Shown: positions 21,568-30,568, counted from the stretch's first letter. The stretch: DNA of 64,000 bases from Streptomyces sp. ISL-96 (GCF_018614035.1 NZ_JAGGPA010000020.1:248001-312000), one strand, 5' to 3'. The notes: generated from the sequence alone by a model not told the origin. Program-made: numbers and translations.

Positions 21568-23334
21568 CTAGTGGCATGTCCGCCCGACGGGCGTTCCCGG
21601 CTCCGGCGCCACCACCCTGGTGAAAGGGCCTTTCCGGGCGGCGAGCTGACTCCACGTTCCTTCCTCGACGATGCGTCCCGACTCCAGAACCGCTATGCGG
21701 TCGGCCCGGCGGATCGTGGCCGGCCGGTGAGCGATCCAGAGGGTGGTACGCGTGGCGGAGGCGGCCGTGAGGGCTGCGGCGAGTTCGGCGTCGCCGGCCG
21801 TGTCGAGGTGAGCTGTCGTCTCGTCGAGGACCAGTACGCGCGGATTGGCCAGCAGCGCCCGGGCGAGTGAGATGCGGGCGCGCTGCCCGCCGGACAGCGT
21901 CGTACCGCGCTCGCCCACATGTGCGTCCAGGCTCGTGACGAAGCGGTCGATGCCGCAGCTGCGGGCCACTGCGGCGACCTCGCTGTCGGTCGCCTCCGGT
22001 GAACCGAGGCGCAGGTTGTCCGCCAGGGTGCCGTGGAAGAGGGGTGTCTCCTGACCGACCACGGCCAAGGCGCGGCGCAGTTCCGGTTCGGCCAGGTCGC
22101 GCAGGTCCACAGGACCGGAACCGTCGGCCGGCAGGAGCTCGACAGCCCCTGCGGACGGGTCCCAGAAGCGCGCGAGCAGGTGGGCGCAGGTGGACTTGCC
22201 CGCCCCGGAGGCTCCCACGAGCGCCACGGTCTCTCCCGCTCGCACGGTGAGGTCGATCCCGTCGAGAACAGGTGAGCCGCCGTAGTCGAAACGGACTTCA
22301 CGCAGCCGTACGCCCAAGGGGCCGGCGGGGACGGCTCGCGGCGAGACGGCCTCCGGCGCGCCGGCCGCAGCCTTGATCGCCGCTCCGACCCGGGCGGCCG
22401 CCGAGCGGAGTCCACCCGCCTGCCCGAGCGCCGCCGCCGCGTCGGCGGCCGGCGCGAGGGTGCTCAGTGCCAACGCCATGGCGGCCGGGGCCCACGGTCC
22501 GTCGAGCCGCCCGGCGGCGACCGCGTGCGCCGCGATCGCGACGACCCCGGCCACCGCGGCGACCACCAGCGCGTCGCGCATCGCGGCCGCGGCCGCCTCC
22601 CAGGACTGCTCCGCGCGCTGGGCGTCGGCCAGGTCCGCGCCCGCCGACGCGAGCCGTGCGCGCCTGCGTCGCAGGGCGCCGAAGGCGAGCAGTTCACGCA
22701 GGCCGTCGACCGTCTGTACGGCTTCGGCGGACAGTTCGGCGGCGGCCGTACGCGTCCGGGCTCCCCGTACGGTCCTTCCCCTGCCTTCCAGGAGCGGTGC
22801 GAGGACGAGCAGCACCGCGACGGGGAACACGGCGACCAGCATCCGCGGTTCGATGACGGCCAGAGTCACTGTTCCGCCACCGAACACCACAGCGGAGGCC
22901 ATGAGTTGGGCTATGGCGTGGGCGTAGAAGAACTCCAGGGCCTCGACGTCACCCATGGCTGTCGCTGCCAGATCGCCGCTCCGCCGGCCCCCGATGCGGG
23001 CCGGCGCACTGCGCGCGAGGCCGTCGAAGACCCGTACACGCAACTCGGCGAGGACCCGGTACGCGAGATCGTGTGAGAGGTCCATCTCGCGCCAGGTGGC
23101 CAGGGCCCGGACGAGGACGAGTGCGATCAGTGCCGCCACCACGGCGCCGGAGGGCGGCGTGCGTTCGATGACAGCGGCGCCCACGGTATGGGCGGCGAGC
23201 GTCACCAGGGCGACGAGCGCGGCCTGGTCGACGAGTGCGGCCACGCAGGTGCGCGCCACCATGCTCCGGTGCGGTCCGAGGGCGGGCAGCAGTCCCCGCA
23301 GGGACCCGCGCTCCGCCGTGTCGAAGGCGTTCAT
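21568..23334 (-). CDS. ABC transporter, TM domain fused to ATPase (second subunit)
   Basis: 588 aa type IV (exporter-fold) half transporter. Six TM helices fill the first 300 residues. The ATPase has Walker A GASGAGKST, signature LSGGQRAR, Walker B VLVLDETTA and a switch His in WIAHRPAT. It overlaps the previous ABC gene by 4 nt (ATGA), so the two surely form a heterodimer. The pair resembles CydDC- or IrtAB-type transporters. IrtAB imports mycobactin despite the exporter fold, so direction cannot be decided from the sequence. It is the last gene of the RiPP operon. Confidence 0.87.
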   Translation of the reverse strand: MNAFDTAERGSLRGLLPALGPHRSMVARTCVAALVDQAALVALVTLAAHTVGAAVIERTPPSGAVVAALIALVLVRALATWREMDLSHDLAYRVLAELRVRVFDGLARSAPARIGGRRSGDLAATAMGDVEALEFFYAHAIAQLMASAVVFGGGTVTLAVIEPRMLVAVFPVAVLLVLAPLLEGRGRTVRGARTRTAAAELSAEAVQTVDGLRELLAFGALRRRRARLASAGADLADAQRAEQSWEAAAAAMRDALVVAAVAGVVAIAAHAVAAGRLDGPWAPAAMALALSTLAPAADAAAALGQAGGLRSAAARVGAAIKAAAGAPEAVSPRAVPAGPLGVRLREVRFDYGGSPVLDGIDLTVRAGETVALVGASGAGKSTCAHLLARFWDPSAGAVELLPADGSGPVDLRDLAEPELRRALAVVGQETPLFHGTLADNLRLGSPEATDSEVAAVARSCGIDRFVTSLDAHVGERGTTLSGGQRARISLARALLANPRVLVLDETTAHLDTAGDAELAAALTAASATRTTLWIAHRPATIRRADRIAVLESGRIVEEGTWSQLAARKGPFTRVVAPEPGTPVGRTCH

Positions 23335-25070
23335 GCCGCTCGTCCTGCTTCCTTCGTTCGTCCGGCCTCGACCAGTGCGGCGTAGAGTCCCCCGTCGGCC
23401 ATGAGGGTGGTGTGATCGCCGACGGCCTGCACCCGGCCGCCGTCGAGCACGACGATCCGGTCCGCGTTACGTACGGAGTCCAGGCGGTGGGCGACGACGA
23501 TGCAGGTGCGTCCGCGGGCGGCCCGGGCCAGTGCCGCGCCGATCCGGGCCTCTCCGCGCTCGTCCACCGCGCTGGTCGCCTCGTCGAGGACCAGTACGGG
23601 CGCGTCGGCGAGCAGAGCCCGGGCGAGGGCCAGTCGCTGCCGCTGGCCGCCGGACAAGGTGGCGCCGCGCTCCCCCACCACGGTCTGGTATCCGTCCGGC
23701 ATGCCGGCTATCTCGTCGTGGATTCCGGCGGAGCGGGCGGCGTGGCGCAGTTCGTCGTCGGTGGCGTCGGCGCGGGCCAGCCGGAGGTTGTCCGCGACGG
23801 ACGCGTGGAAGAGGTACGTCTCCTGGGAGACGACGGCGATCCCGCGGCGCAGCGAGTCGAGGGTGTAGCGCGCCGTCGGCGTTCCGTTGGTGAGGACCCT
23901 GCCGCGCTGTGGGTCGCTGTGGCGCAACAGCAGGGACAGGAGCGTCGACTTGCCGGCTCCGGAGGGCCCCACCACGGCTGTCGTGGCGCCGGCCGGCGCG
24001 GTGAAGGTGACCCCGTCCAGCGCGGGCCGTTCCGCGCCCGGATGGTGGAACGTCACGTCGTCGAAGGAGATGGCGGGCGGCCCGTCCCAGTCCGCCCGTT
24101 GCTGTCCTTCGTCCGGTACGCCGCCCTGTGCAGTGCGCAGGGCCGCGATGCCGTCCGCCGCCGAGACCCCCAGGTATCCCGCGTGCCACTCCCTGGAGAG
24201 GTCGCGCACGGGGCGGAAGCATTCCGAGGACAGCATCAGCAGCAGATACGTGCTGGTTGCCGTCGCGTTCCCGGAAACAGCCGAAGCGCAGGCCACCAGA
24301 GCGGCGGCCGCGGTGCCGCCCTGGATCGCGAAATCGGTGAGCCCGGTGTCGACGAGGGAGACACGGAGCTTCGCCACGGTGGCCCGGTGCAGGGCGGAGG
24401 ACCGTCGTTCCAGACGTTCGCGGGTACGTCCGACCGCCCCGGCAGCGCGCAGGGCGGGCATGCCCTGCAGGGCTTCGAGGTAGTCGGCGGCCAGGTTCTC
24501 GTAACTGTCCCAGTGCTCGCGGCCACGGTCCTCCAGGAGCCGGTCCCACCAGCGGGGTGCGAGGAGCGCGAGGAGGAGGGCCGGGACGAGGGCGAGGAGG
24601 GCGTACGGCTCGATGACGGCGACGGCGATCAGCAGCAGCGGGGGCACGACGCAGGTGACCAGAAGCTGCGGCAGGTAGCGGGAGACATAGGCGTCCACGC
24701 CTTCGACACCGTCGACGAGCGTGGCGCGGACGGCCCCGGCGCGGGCGCCGTTGAGGTGAGCCGGGCCCAGTTGCCCGAGTCGTTCCAGCAGCGCGTCGCG
24801 CAGTCGCACCCGTACCCGTGAACCGGCTGACACGGCCGTACGCCGCTGCCACCAGCTCAGCCCCGCGCGGGCGGCGACGGCTGCGAGCACCGCACCGAGC
24901 AGGACGGGGAGTTGACGGGTGTCACCGCGGGCGATCGCGGAGAGAGCGACAGCGAGCAGCACGGCCTGGGCCAGGTGGGTCAGGGCCACCGCGCCGAGCA
25001 GGGCCGTCGCACCGAGCAGCGCGCCGCGTGCCGCACCGGCGGCTCGCGTCAGCTCCGGGTGAAGCATCAC
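23331..25070 (-). CDS. ABC transporter, TM domain fused to ATPase (first subunit)
   Basis: 579 aa partner of the half transporter at 21568. Six TM helices (strongly hydrophobic N-terminus) and an ATPase with Walker A GPSGAGKST, signature LSGGQRQR, Walker B VLVLDEATS and VVAHRLDS. Both subunits keep catalytic residues, so both ATP sites look active. The GTG at 25070 overlaps the stop of the SagB-type gene (an ATG lies one codon later). Inferred role: moving the mature peptide product out, or its metal complex in. Confidence 0.87.
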   Translation of the reverse strand: MMLHPELTRAAGAARGALLGATALLGAVALTHLAQAVLLAVALSAIARGDTRQLPVLLGAVLAAVAARAGLSWWQRRTAVSAGSRVRVRLRDALLERLGQLGPAHLNGARAGAVRATLVDGVEGVDAYVSRYLPQLLVTCVVPPLLLIAVAVIEPYALLALVPALLLALLAPRWWDRLLEDRGREHWDSYENLAADYLEALQGMPALRAAGAVGRTRERLERRSSALHRATVAKLRVSLVDTGLTDFAIQGGTAAAALVACASAVSGNATATSTYLLLMLSSECFRPVRDLSREWHAGYLGVSAADGIAALRTAQGGVPDEGQQRADWDGPPAISFDDVTFHHPGAERPALDGVTFTAPAGATTAVVGPSGAGKSTLLSLLLRHSDPQRGRVLTNGTPTARYTLDSLRRGIAVVSQETYLFHASVADNLRLARADATDDELRHAARSAGIHDEIAGMPDGYQTVVGERGATLSGGQRQRLALARALLADAPVLVLDEATSAVDERGEARIGAALARAARGRTCIVVAHRLDSVRNADRIVVLDGGRVQAVGDHTTLMADGGLYAALVEAGRTKEAGRAA

Positions 25071-26413
25071 TGGTGATCATCTCTTCCCATGACAAGTCCG
25101 TGCACGATCCAGTCCCGGCCGTGCGCACCGCCCAGTGCGGCGCCGAGGTCTGCCTGCTGCCAGGAGCCCACCGGGCGCGACACCAGCCCGAGTTCCGCCG
25201 CGGCGCACTGCGCCAGGCCGACGGCGTATCCCGCTGTCAGGTGATCGCGGCGGATACGTCCCGCGTCCGCGTCCGGAGGACAGCCGTAGGCGAGCAGTAC
25301 GGCTCCGGCTTCGGCGATCCACGCCTGGCCGGCGGCCCAGGCCGCGAGCGTCGGCCGGGCGTCGCCGGACGCGAGCAGCCGAAGAGCGGGACCTCGTCCG
25401 TGTTCCGGTGCCCGGCCTTCTCCCCCGTCCCGGGCGAGTTCGAACAACGCGGGGCGCGCGCCGCCGACGGCTACACACCACCGCGGCCCGCCGGACAGTG
25501 AGGCCCCTGCCGCACGGGCCAGGACGCGGGCGACATCTTCCCGCGCGGGCGCACCCCTCAGCGGCGGCGGTGCGCTGCGCCGGGACATCAGCGTCCTGGC
25601 GGACACGCGCTCTGCCGTCGGCGTCCACTCCCCCGGCCCGGCCGCGACCGTAGTCATGTCCTCAAGGGCGTGCCATGTCCGGGTCAGTACGGGAGGGACT
25701 TCGGCGGCCGCGGGTTCCGCCTGCGGCGGCTGTCCCAGGCCGCACGCCGCCCAGCGCGTGAGGGCGTGCTCGGCACGACCGGCCGCCGGACCGAGGGCTA
25801 CTGCGGCGAGGGCATGCTGTGGTTCTGTTCCGGGCCAAGTCTGCCGCCAGTGGCCGGGGTCGGGCAGTCCCGCAGCCGCTGCCAGCAGGGCGCCGTCCGC
25901 GTCCAGGCACACCTGCGCCGCCCCGGCCTGTGCCAGCGCCGCGGCGGCGTGGCCGGTGTCCAGAAGCAGCAGGGGCAGGGCACGGTGCCCGTAGTGCGAG
26001 ACAGTGCGCCGGGCGCTGACCGTAAGGACGACCAGCGTGCCGTCGGGTGGATCACCGGGCGCGGGGCCGCGCCGGTGGGCCCGGTGAGTCAGCGCGTCGT
26101 AGGCGTAGCGCCCGGCGGGCAACGCGCCCGCGCCGCCCACCAGGAGATGGGCGTTGACGGGGTGCAGCGCGCCCGCCGAAGGGGCCGGCCGCAGCCGCCC
26201 GTTCGCTCCTTCGAGGGCGGCGAGTGAATACCGCAGCAGGTGATCGAGGTCCGGCGCCGTCCCGGCGGTCAGGGGCTGCGGCGGCGAGGTCCACACGGCG
26301 GCAGCCCTGCCGGCGGGGGTGTCCGGCCCTGGCGCCGCGCCGGATCGTGCCGTGGCGAGCGAGGTACGGGCCGCGCCGTCCGTCCTGGGGGGCGAGGACA
26401 TGGGTGATGTCAC
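25067..26413 (-). CDS. SagB-type (nitroreductase-fold) dehydrogenase
   Basis: 448 aa FMN-dependent oxidoreductase of the kind that oxidises azolines to azoles in thiazole/oxazole-modified peptides. Motifs include RYSLAALEGANGRLRPAPSA, AGALHPVNAHLL, AGRYAYD and, near the end, LTAGYAVGLAQCAAAELGL, which are typical of SagB-like enzymes. Two nitroreductase-like halves are visible (about 60-250 and 280-448). GTG start at 26413 with AAGGGGAAA upstream, 11 nt after the YcaO stop. If the precursor is heterocyclised, this enzyme would make oxazoles or methyloxazoles from Ser/Thr, since the peptide has no Cys. Confidence 0.85.
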   Translation of the reverse strand: MTSPMSSPPRTDGAARTSLATARSGAAPGPDTPAGRAAAVWTSPPQPLTAGTAPDLDHLLRYSLAALEGANGRLRPAPSAGALHPVNAHLLVGGAGALPAGRYAYDALTHRAHRRGPAPGDPPDGTLVVLTVSARRTVSHYGHRALPLLLLDTGHAAAALAQAGAAQVCLDADGALLAAAAGLPDPGHWRQTWPGTEPQHALAAVALGPAAGRAEHALTRWAACGLGQPPQAEPAAAEVPPVLTRTWHALEDMTTVAAGPGEWTPTAERVSARTLMSRRSAPPPLRGAPAREDVARVLARAAGASLSGGPRWCVAVGGARPALFELARDGGEGRAPEHGRGPALRLLASGDARPTLAAWAAGQAWIAEAGAVLLAYGCPPDADAGRIRRDHLTAGYAVGLAQCAAAELGLVSRPVGSWQQADLGAALGGAHGRDWIVHGLVMGRDDHQ

Positions 26414-26424
26414 GTCGTTTCCCC

Positions 26425-27810
26425 TTACATGTGCGGCGGCGGTGTGAGCGTGAAGTCCTGCGGTGTGAGCGGCGGCACCGACCGCCAACCCCGGGACAGT
26501 GCCGCCTCGGCGAACCGCGGACTGCCGAAGTAGCCGAACGCCGCCGGGGCGTTGGGTATGAGGCCGGACACGAGCACGCGCGCCACCCTGAGCGGGGTCG
26601 CGGTGACGTCTTCGGTCGTCAGGTCGAAGGTGACGACTCGGTGCCCACCGGCCGCGAGCCGGGCGTCGAGGGCGCCGCGGCTTCCTGGCTCGACCTCGCC
26701 GATTCCCACGACTCCGCCGGCCGGGTCGGCGAAGCGGGCCGCCAGCGGGGTGACGCGTTCGTCGAGCCACACCTGCACATGCGCGCCGAGGTCGCGTACC
26801 GCGGCGAAGTCGGTGCCGCAGTCGTCCAGATAGCGCCGGTCGGCCCGGTGCTCCAAGTACAGGCCAGGTGCGAACATCCCCGCGTCGACCGCCCGGAAGA
26901 CCCAGCCGTCGCGGTCGACCGCGCCCTGAGTGAACACCCAGGTGTGGACGGCTTCCAATACGGCCTTGCGGGCGGCCTCCGCCGGGTCGTAGCGGCAGGC
27001 GAAGCCCGCGGCGTAGATCCGGCGCTGCGGGTCGTAGACCAGGGCGGCCATGCAGGGCGCGAATTCCGACGGCATCTCGACGATCCAGACGTCCAGTTCG
27101 CAGCCGTCGAGGTCGGCCGTCAGCCCCGGCACGCTGGCGGGATCGATGCCTCGTGTCGGCCCGTCGAGGTGCCACCACAGCTCCAGCGCGTCACGCTCGA
27201 CGACCTCCAGCAGCCCGCGCTCCACGGCGTCGTCGAAGCCCTGACCGGTGGCGATACCCGCGTAGTTCAGGTGATGCGTACGAGGAAGGGAACGTAGCTC
27301 CCCCTGCCGCCAGTTGAGGTGGGTCAGTGCGACCGGAGCCCAGCATTCCGCCGCACCTTCGTTCCCGCGGGTCCACAGGGCGGGTGTGTCCTGGTCGAAC
27401 TGCCGGTAGGGGAACCCTGGGCGGTCGTACTGCCAGGACGCGTAACGGGGCAGCTCGTCCGGCCCGTACAACCGCACTCCCTCGTCGTGGAGTTGGCGCG
27501 CTGTGGCAAGCCTGGGAGCGTCCGGGTGTCCCGGCGGGGGCAGCCGGTTGCCGCAGTAGCGCTCCATGGCCTCGGCGATGGCGGCGACTCGGGCGCCCTG
27601 CGGGTCGCCGAACGTCGTCCCGAGCGAGACGCGGTCGGCCGGCCAGGCCCCGAAGCGGCGGGCATCGGCCACTTCGGCCGTCATCGCGGTGTAGCGCGGT
27701 GGTGCTCCGGTGGGGTGCTCGACCGGTTCCACTCCCCGGATCAGCCCGCACACGGGGTCCACGAGTTCATCGATCGGCACGAGGCCTGCGGGCACGCTGT
27801 TGCTGGTCAA
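26425..27810 (-). CDS. YcaO-domain cyclodehydratase
   Basis: 461 aa. YcaO enzymes use ATP to activate a backbone amide, forming azolines, amidines or thioamides. The ATP-binding motifs are present: IAEAMERYCGNR, LLEVVERDALELWW and RKAVLEAVHTWV. The C-terminus is Pro-rich (TLTPPPHM), which is common in azoline-forming members. It starts with TTG at 27810, where TTGA overlaps the stop of the hydrolase gene, and is followed 11 nt later by the SagB-type gene. Its partner is probably the E1-like protein at 29411. Azoline formation on Ser/Thr is the leading guess; amidine formation cannot be excluded. Confidence 0.9.
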   Translation of the reverse strand: MTSNSVPAGLVPIDELVDPVCGLIRGVEPVEHPTGAPPRYTAMTAEVADARRFGAWPADRVSLGTTFGDPQGARVAAIAEAMERYCGNRLPPPGHPDAPRLATARQLHDEGVRLYGPDELPRYASWQYDRPGFPYRQFDQDTPALWTRGNEGAAECWAPVALTHLNWRQGELRSLPRTHHLNYAGIATGQGFDDAVERGLLEVVERDALELWWHLDGPTRGIDPASVPGLTADLDGCELDVWIVEMPSEFAPCMAALVYDPQRRIYAAGFACRYDPAEAARKAVLEAVHTWVFTQGAVDRDGWVFRAVDAGMFAPGLYLEHRADRRYLDDCGTDFAAVRDLGAHVQVWLDERVTPLAARFADPAGGVVGIGEVEPGSRGALDARLAAGGHRVVTFDLTTEDVTATPLRVARVLVSGLIPNAPAAFGYFGSPRFAEAALSRGWRSVPPLTPQDFTLTPPPHM

Positions 27811-29414
27811 CGGCAGATCTCCTGTGCGGGGTCGACACGCGCGACGCGGTGCCGGGTGGGGACAACGGGCAGTACCAGAGCGCTGCCTTCGAGCAGTACG
27901 GACCGGCGTGACGGGTGCAGCCGGGTCGCGGTGACCGGATCCTCACCGGAGTGCGGATTACGCGCGTGCGCGGGAAAGTGGTGTCCGCCGACTTCGACGC
28001 GCAGGCGCGTTCCGGCGGCCAGGCGCCGGGAAACGAATCCGAGGGGCACCGACATCCGGGCGGCCTCGTTCCTGGGGTCCGTACGCCGTACGATTCCGGT
28101 CGCCAGGGGATCGGCGAACCCCCGCGGGTCAAGGGCGACGACGCGTACGAGCCAGTCGGCGCAGGGCGTGTCCGCCACGGCCGTCAGCGAGACCTCCGCC
28201 CGGCCGAGGAGGTCCAGCGGCCGGGGCAGCGGCGCGGTGACGAGCAGGCACCGGTCGGCGGCGCCGGTGGCCGGGACGTTCAAGTGGTCGGAGCGCAGCG
28301 GCCGTTCGGGGTCCGCTTCGAAGCCTGCTCCGCCGACCAGGCGCAGGCCGGTGCCGAAGGGGTACACCGTGGGCTCCGGGACATCAGCCATGGAGGCCCA
28401 CCATCCGCTGCCTCCGAGCGCGGCCGCTCCACGGCGGCCCTCCGCCAGCTCGCCGTTGAGCGCTGCTCGCGCCCAGCGGGCGTAGAGCGCACCCAGATTC
28501 AGCCGGTGTTCTCGGCGGGCTTCGGCTCCCGGTGATGCCGTCAGCGCGTGCCCCCACGGCCCCATCAGGAGCCGGGCGGGGCCGCCCCATTGCCGCCACA
28601 GCTCGACGGTGTCGTCGCGGAAGGGGTCTCGACTTCCGCCGACCGCGAGCAGAGGTATGCCGGCCGCCGCGCCGCGCGCGGCGATGCCGCTGCCCCTCGC
28701 CTGCTGCCACAAGCCTGACCAGGACGGCAGCGCGCGCCGGAGCCTGCGCGGGAAATCGCTCACGGGAAGGTGGTCAAGAAGGCGCGGGTCCCTGGCGAGG
28801 GCCTTTTCCAGAGCGTCCTCGTCGGACGTCCTGCGGTCGCCGTGCGCGGCCCACCAGCCCGCCCGGGCCAGCAGACGCTCCGGTCCGCTCGCCTCGCGCG
28901 CCGTTTCGGCGGCTCCGAGCGCGGGCACCGCGGCGATGAGGGCGTCCGGGCGGCCGTCCGCCGGTTCGCCCAGCCCGGCAGTCAGTGCGCAGTACGCGCC
29001 GTAGGAGCTCCCGTAAGCGACGACCTTCCCGGCGCACCAGGCCTGACTGCGCATCCAGCGCACCGTCGCCGCGCCGTCTCCCTCTTCGTTCCGGTACGGG
29101 TGCCACTGCCCGTCCGATGCGTGCCGGCCGCGTACGTCCTGCGCCATCGCGGCGAAGCCCAGCGCCGCCCAGGCGCGCAGCTCGGCGCGGTGGTGGCGGC
29201 GATCGTACGGCGTGCGGATGAGGACGGCGGGGAACGGCCCGTCGCCGAACGCTTCAGGGGGAAGGCACAGGTCCGCCACCAGCCGGACGCCGTCGGACAT
29301 GCCAACCGGCGTCTCCTGTACGGGGCAGGGAGCGTCGCCCTCTCTTCGCGAAGGTGAGAGCGTCCTCCCTGTCGGTACGCCGACGACCGCGCCGGCGCCG
29401 GATATGCCGCTCAT
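27807..29414 (-). CDS. CocE/NonD-family (X-Pro dipeptidyl-peptidase-like) hydrolase
   Basis: 535 aa alpha/beta hydrolase with a C-terminal jelly-roll. The nucleophile Ser is in YGSSYGAYCAL, a likely Asp in GGSRDPFRDDT and the His in GPWGHALT. The N-terminal motif MSDGVRLVADLCLP and the C-terminal region starting RSDHLNVP fit CocE/NonD. Family members hydrolyse esters, X-Pro peptides or amides. In this RiPP operon it may cleave the leader or follower, or release a bound product; this is inference. It overlaps the E1-like gene by ATGA at 29411-29414. Confidence 0.85.
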   Translation of the reverse strand: MSGISGAGAVVGVPTGRTLSPSRREGDAPCPVQETPVGMSDGVRLVADLCLPPEAFGDGPFPAVLIRTPYDRRHHRAELRAWAALGFAAMAQDVRGRHASDGQWHPYRNEEGDGAATVRWMRSQAWCAGKVVAYGSSYGAYCALTAGLGEPADGRPDALIAAVPALGAAETAREASGPERLLARAGWWAAHGDRRTSDEDALEKALARDPRLLDHLPVSDFPRRLRRALPSWSGLWQQARGSGIAARGAAAGIPLLAVGGSRDPFRDDTVELWRQWGGPARLLMGPWGHALTASPGAEARREHRLNLGALYARWARAALNGELAEGRRGAAALGGSGWWASMADVPEPTVYPFGTGLRLVGGAGFEADPERPLRSDHLNVPATGAADRCLLVTAPLPRPLDLLGRAEVSLTAVADTPCADWLVRVVALDPRGFADPLATGIVRRTDPRNEAARMSVPLGFVSRRLAAGTRLRVEVGGHHFPAHARNPHSGEDPVTATRLHPSRRSVLLEGSALVLPVVPTRHRVARVDPAQEICR

Positions 29415-30274
29415 CGGGCCGCGCCCCGTGCACCCGCCGTGGCGGGCGTACCGGGCCGGTGCAGCGGGGCCACCGCCGGTACGGGCAGTACGAGGTGCTC
29501 GGTGACCGTCAAGTCGCGCAGATCGACGCGGCGCAGGCGGCGGCGTACCGGCACACGACCGGCCTTGTGCCGGCCGCCGGCCCAGGCGACGAGGTCGGCG
29601 GTGAGCAGCTCCACGATCAGTGCGGCCGACGCTTCGCCGCCCGTCCCGCCGCTCTCCGGCGACCGGCTTCCCGCCCAGTAGGCGGCGAGTTCACGGTGCG
29701 CGGCGGTGGCGGCGAGCCGCCGCAGGCGCACGTCCGCGGACGTGACGTCACCGGGTGCTGCGGCGAGTGGTTCTATCCACGCCTGGAACCCTTCACGGTG
29801 GCAGCGCAGCCAGCCGATGCCCCGCTCGGGCAGCCGGTCCGCGACCTCCCACAGCCCGTCGGGCACGGGCGAGTCGAGGCACCACACCACTGCTGCCGTT
29901 ACGTCCTGCCGCGGCCCCTTCTCGGACATCGCGGCGACCTCGTCGGGCCCGATGTGCTTGACGTCAGCGCCTTCGGCGGCGATCCGCCGCGCCAGCCTCC
30001 CGGTGAGGGTCGCCTCGCCGAGGAGGAAGACGGTCCGTCCTTCCAGTGGCCGTTCGTCGTCGCTCCCCGCATAGCCGGCGCTCTCGAAGGCCTGCACCAG
30101 GTTCTCCAGTGCCGGAGTGCCCTGCGGACCTCCCTCGAACCTGCCGATCAGGTCCTCGGCCGCCACCTCCCCGGTGTCGACGCGCAGGAATTCACCGTCC
30201 TGCGTCCGTACGGCCACGCCCAGTCCGGGCACGGCGACGATCTCGACGCCAGGTGCGAGTCGGCTGACGGTCAC
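29411..30274 (-). CDS. E1-like (SagC/ocin-ThiF type) cyclodehydratase partner
   Basis: 287 aa. The N-terminal about 75 residues (LAPGVEIVAVPGLGVAV then LENLVQAFESAGYAG) look like the winged-helix peptide-binding RRE fold. A Rossmann-like part follows (GRTVFLLGEATLTGRLARRI). The end (DLRDLTVTEHLVLPVPAVAP) matches the conserved tail of TOMM C proteins, but the usual CxxC zinc ligands after it are missing. Such proteins bind the precursor and hand it to YcaO. GTG start at 30274, with AGGAG upstream. It is separated from the precursor gene only by a strong hairpin. Confidence 0.78.
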   Translation of the reverse strand: MTVSRLAPGVEIVAVPGLGVAVRTQDGEFLRVDTGEVAAEDLIGRFEGGPQGTPALENLVQAFESAGYAGSDDERPLEGRTVFLLGEATLTGRLARRIAAEGADVKHIGPDEVAAMSEKGPRQDVTAAVVWCLDSPVPDGLWEVADRLPERGIGWLRCHREGFQAWIEPLAAAPGDVTSADVRLRRLAATAAHRELAAYWAGSRSPESGGTGGEASAALIVELLTADLVAWAGGRHKAGRVPVRRRLRRVDLRDLTVTEHLVLPVPAVAPLHRPGTPATAGARGAAR

Positions 30275-30322
30275 AAGGAGGCTCCTGAGGTAAGAGGCTG
30301 CGGCTGCGGCGCTGCGAAGGGA

Positions 30323-30359
30323 GGAGCGGGCCCGCCCAAGTGCTGGGCGGGCCCGCTCC
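30323..30359 (-). terminator. Strong hairpin between precursor and modification genes
   Basis: A perfect 16-bp stem (30323-30338 with 30344-30359) and a 5-nt loop, beginning 7 nt after the precursor stop. In RiPP operons such a partial terminator or 3' stabiliser usually makes the precursor transcript more abundant than the enzyme genes. Confidence 0.7.
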
Positions 30360-30366
30360 CTTGCTT

Positions 30367-30513
30367 CTACTTGTTGTCGTCGACGGTGACGTCGGCGACG
30401 TCGGCCGCGTCGTTGTCGAAGGGGTTCTCGACGAGGGCGTTGGAGTGGGTCGCCGACAGGTGCGCCAGCTGGCCCTGCTCGGCGATCGGGCTGAACACCT
30501 TGTTGTGCTCCAT
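30367..30513 (-). CDS. Putative RiPP precursor peptide
   Basis: 48 aa from the ATG at 30513 (GGAGA 6 nt upstream). It reads MEHNKVFSPIAEQGQLA, then HLSATHSNALVENPF, then an acidic tail with six Asp and ending VDDNK. There is no Cys. Ser/Thr cluster at S20, T22 and S24, flanked by H18 and H23. Its place directly before the E1-like gene, its own promoter with a Fur/Zur-type box, and the hairpin after it fit a precursor gene. It is unclear which part is core: the central HLSATHSN could be heterocyclised, and the acidic end could act as a follower. I do not recognise the family. Confidence 0.75.
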   Translation of the reverse strand: MEHNKVFSPIAEQGQLAHLSATHSNALVENPFDNDAADVADVTVDDNK

Positions 30514-30568
30514 GGGAAGTCTCCATTCGCTTGGGAAACCGCGGACGCCTGTCGGCGCCGCACCACAG

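Noticed and set aside
23235..24821. Plus-strand frame of 528 codons over the ABC pair
   Set aside because: Antisense shadow of the transporter genes; no family motif and no ribosome binding site.
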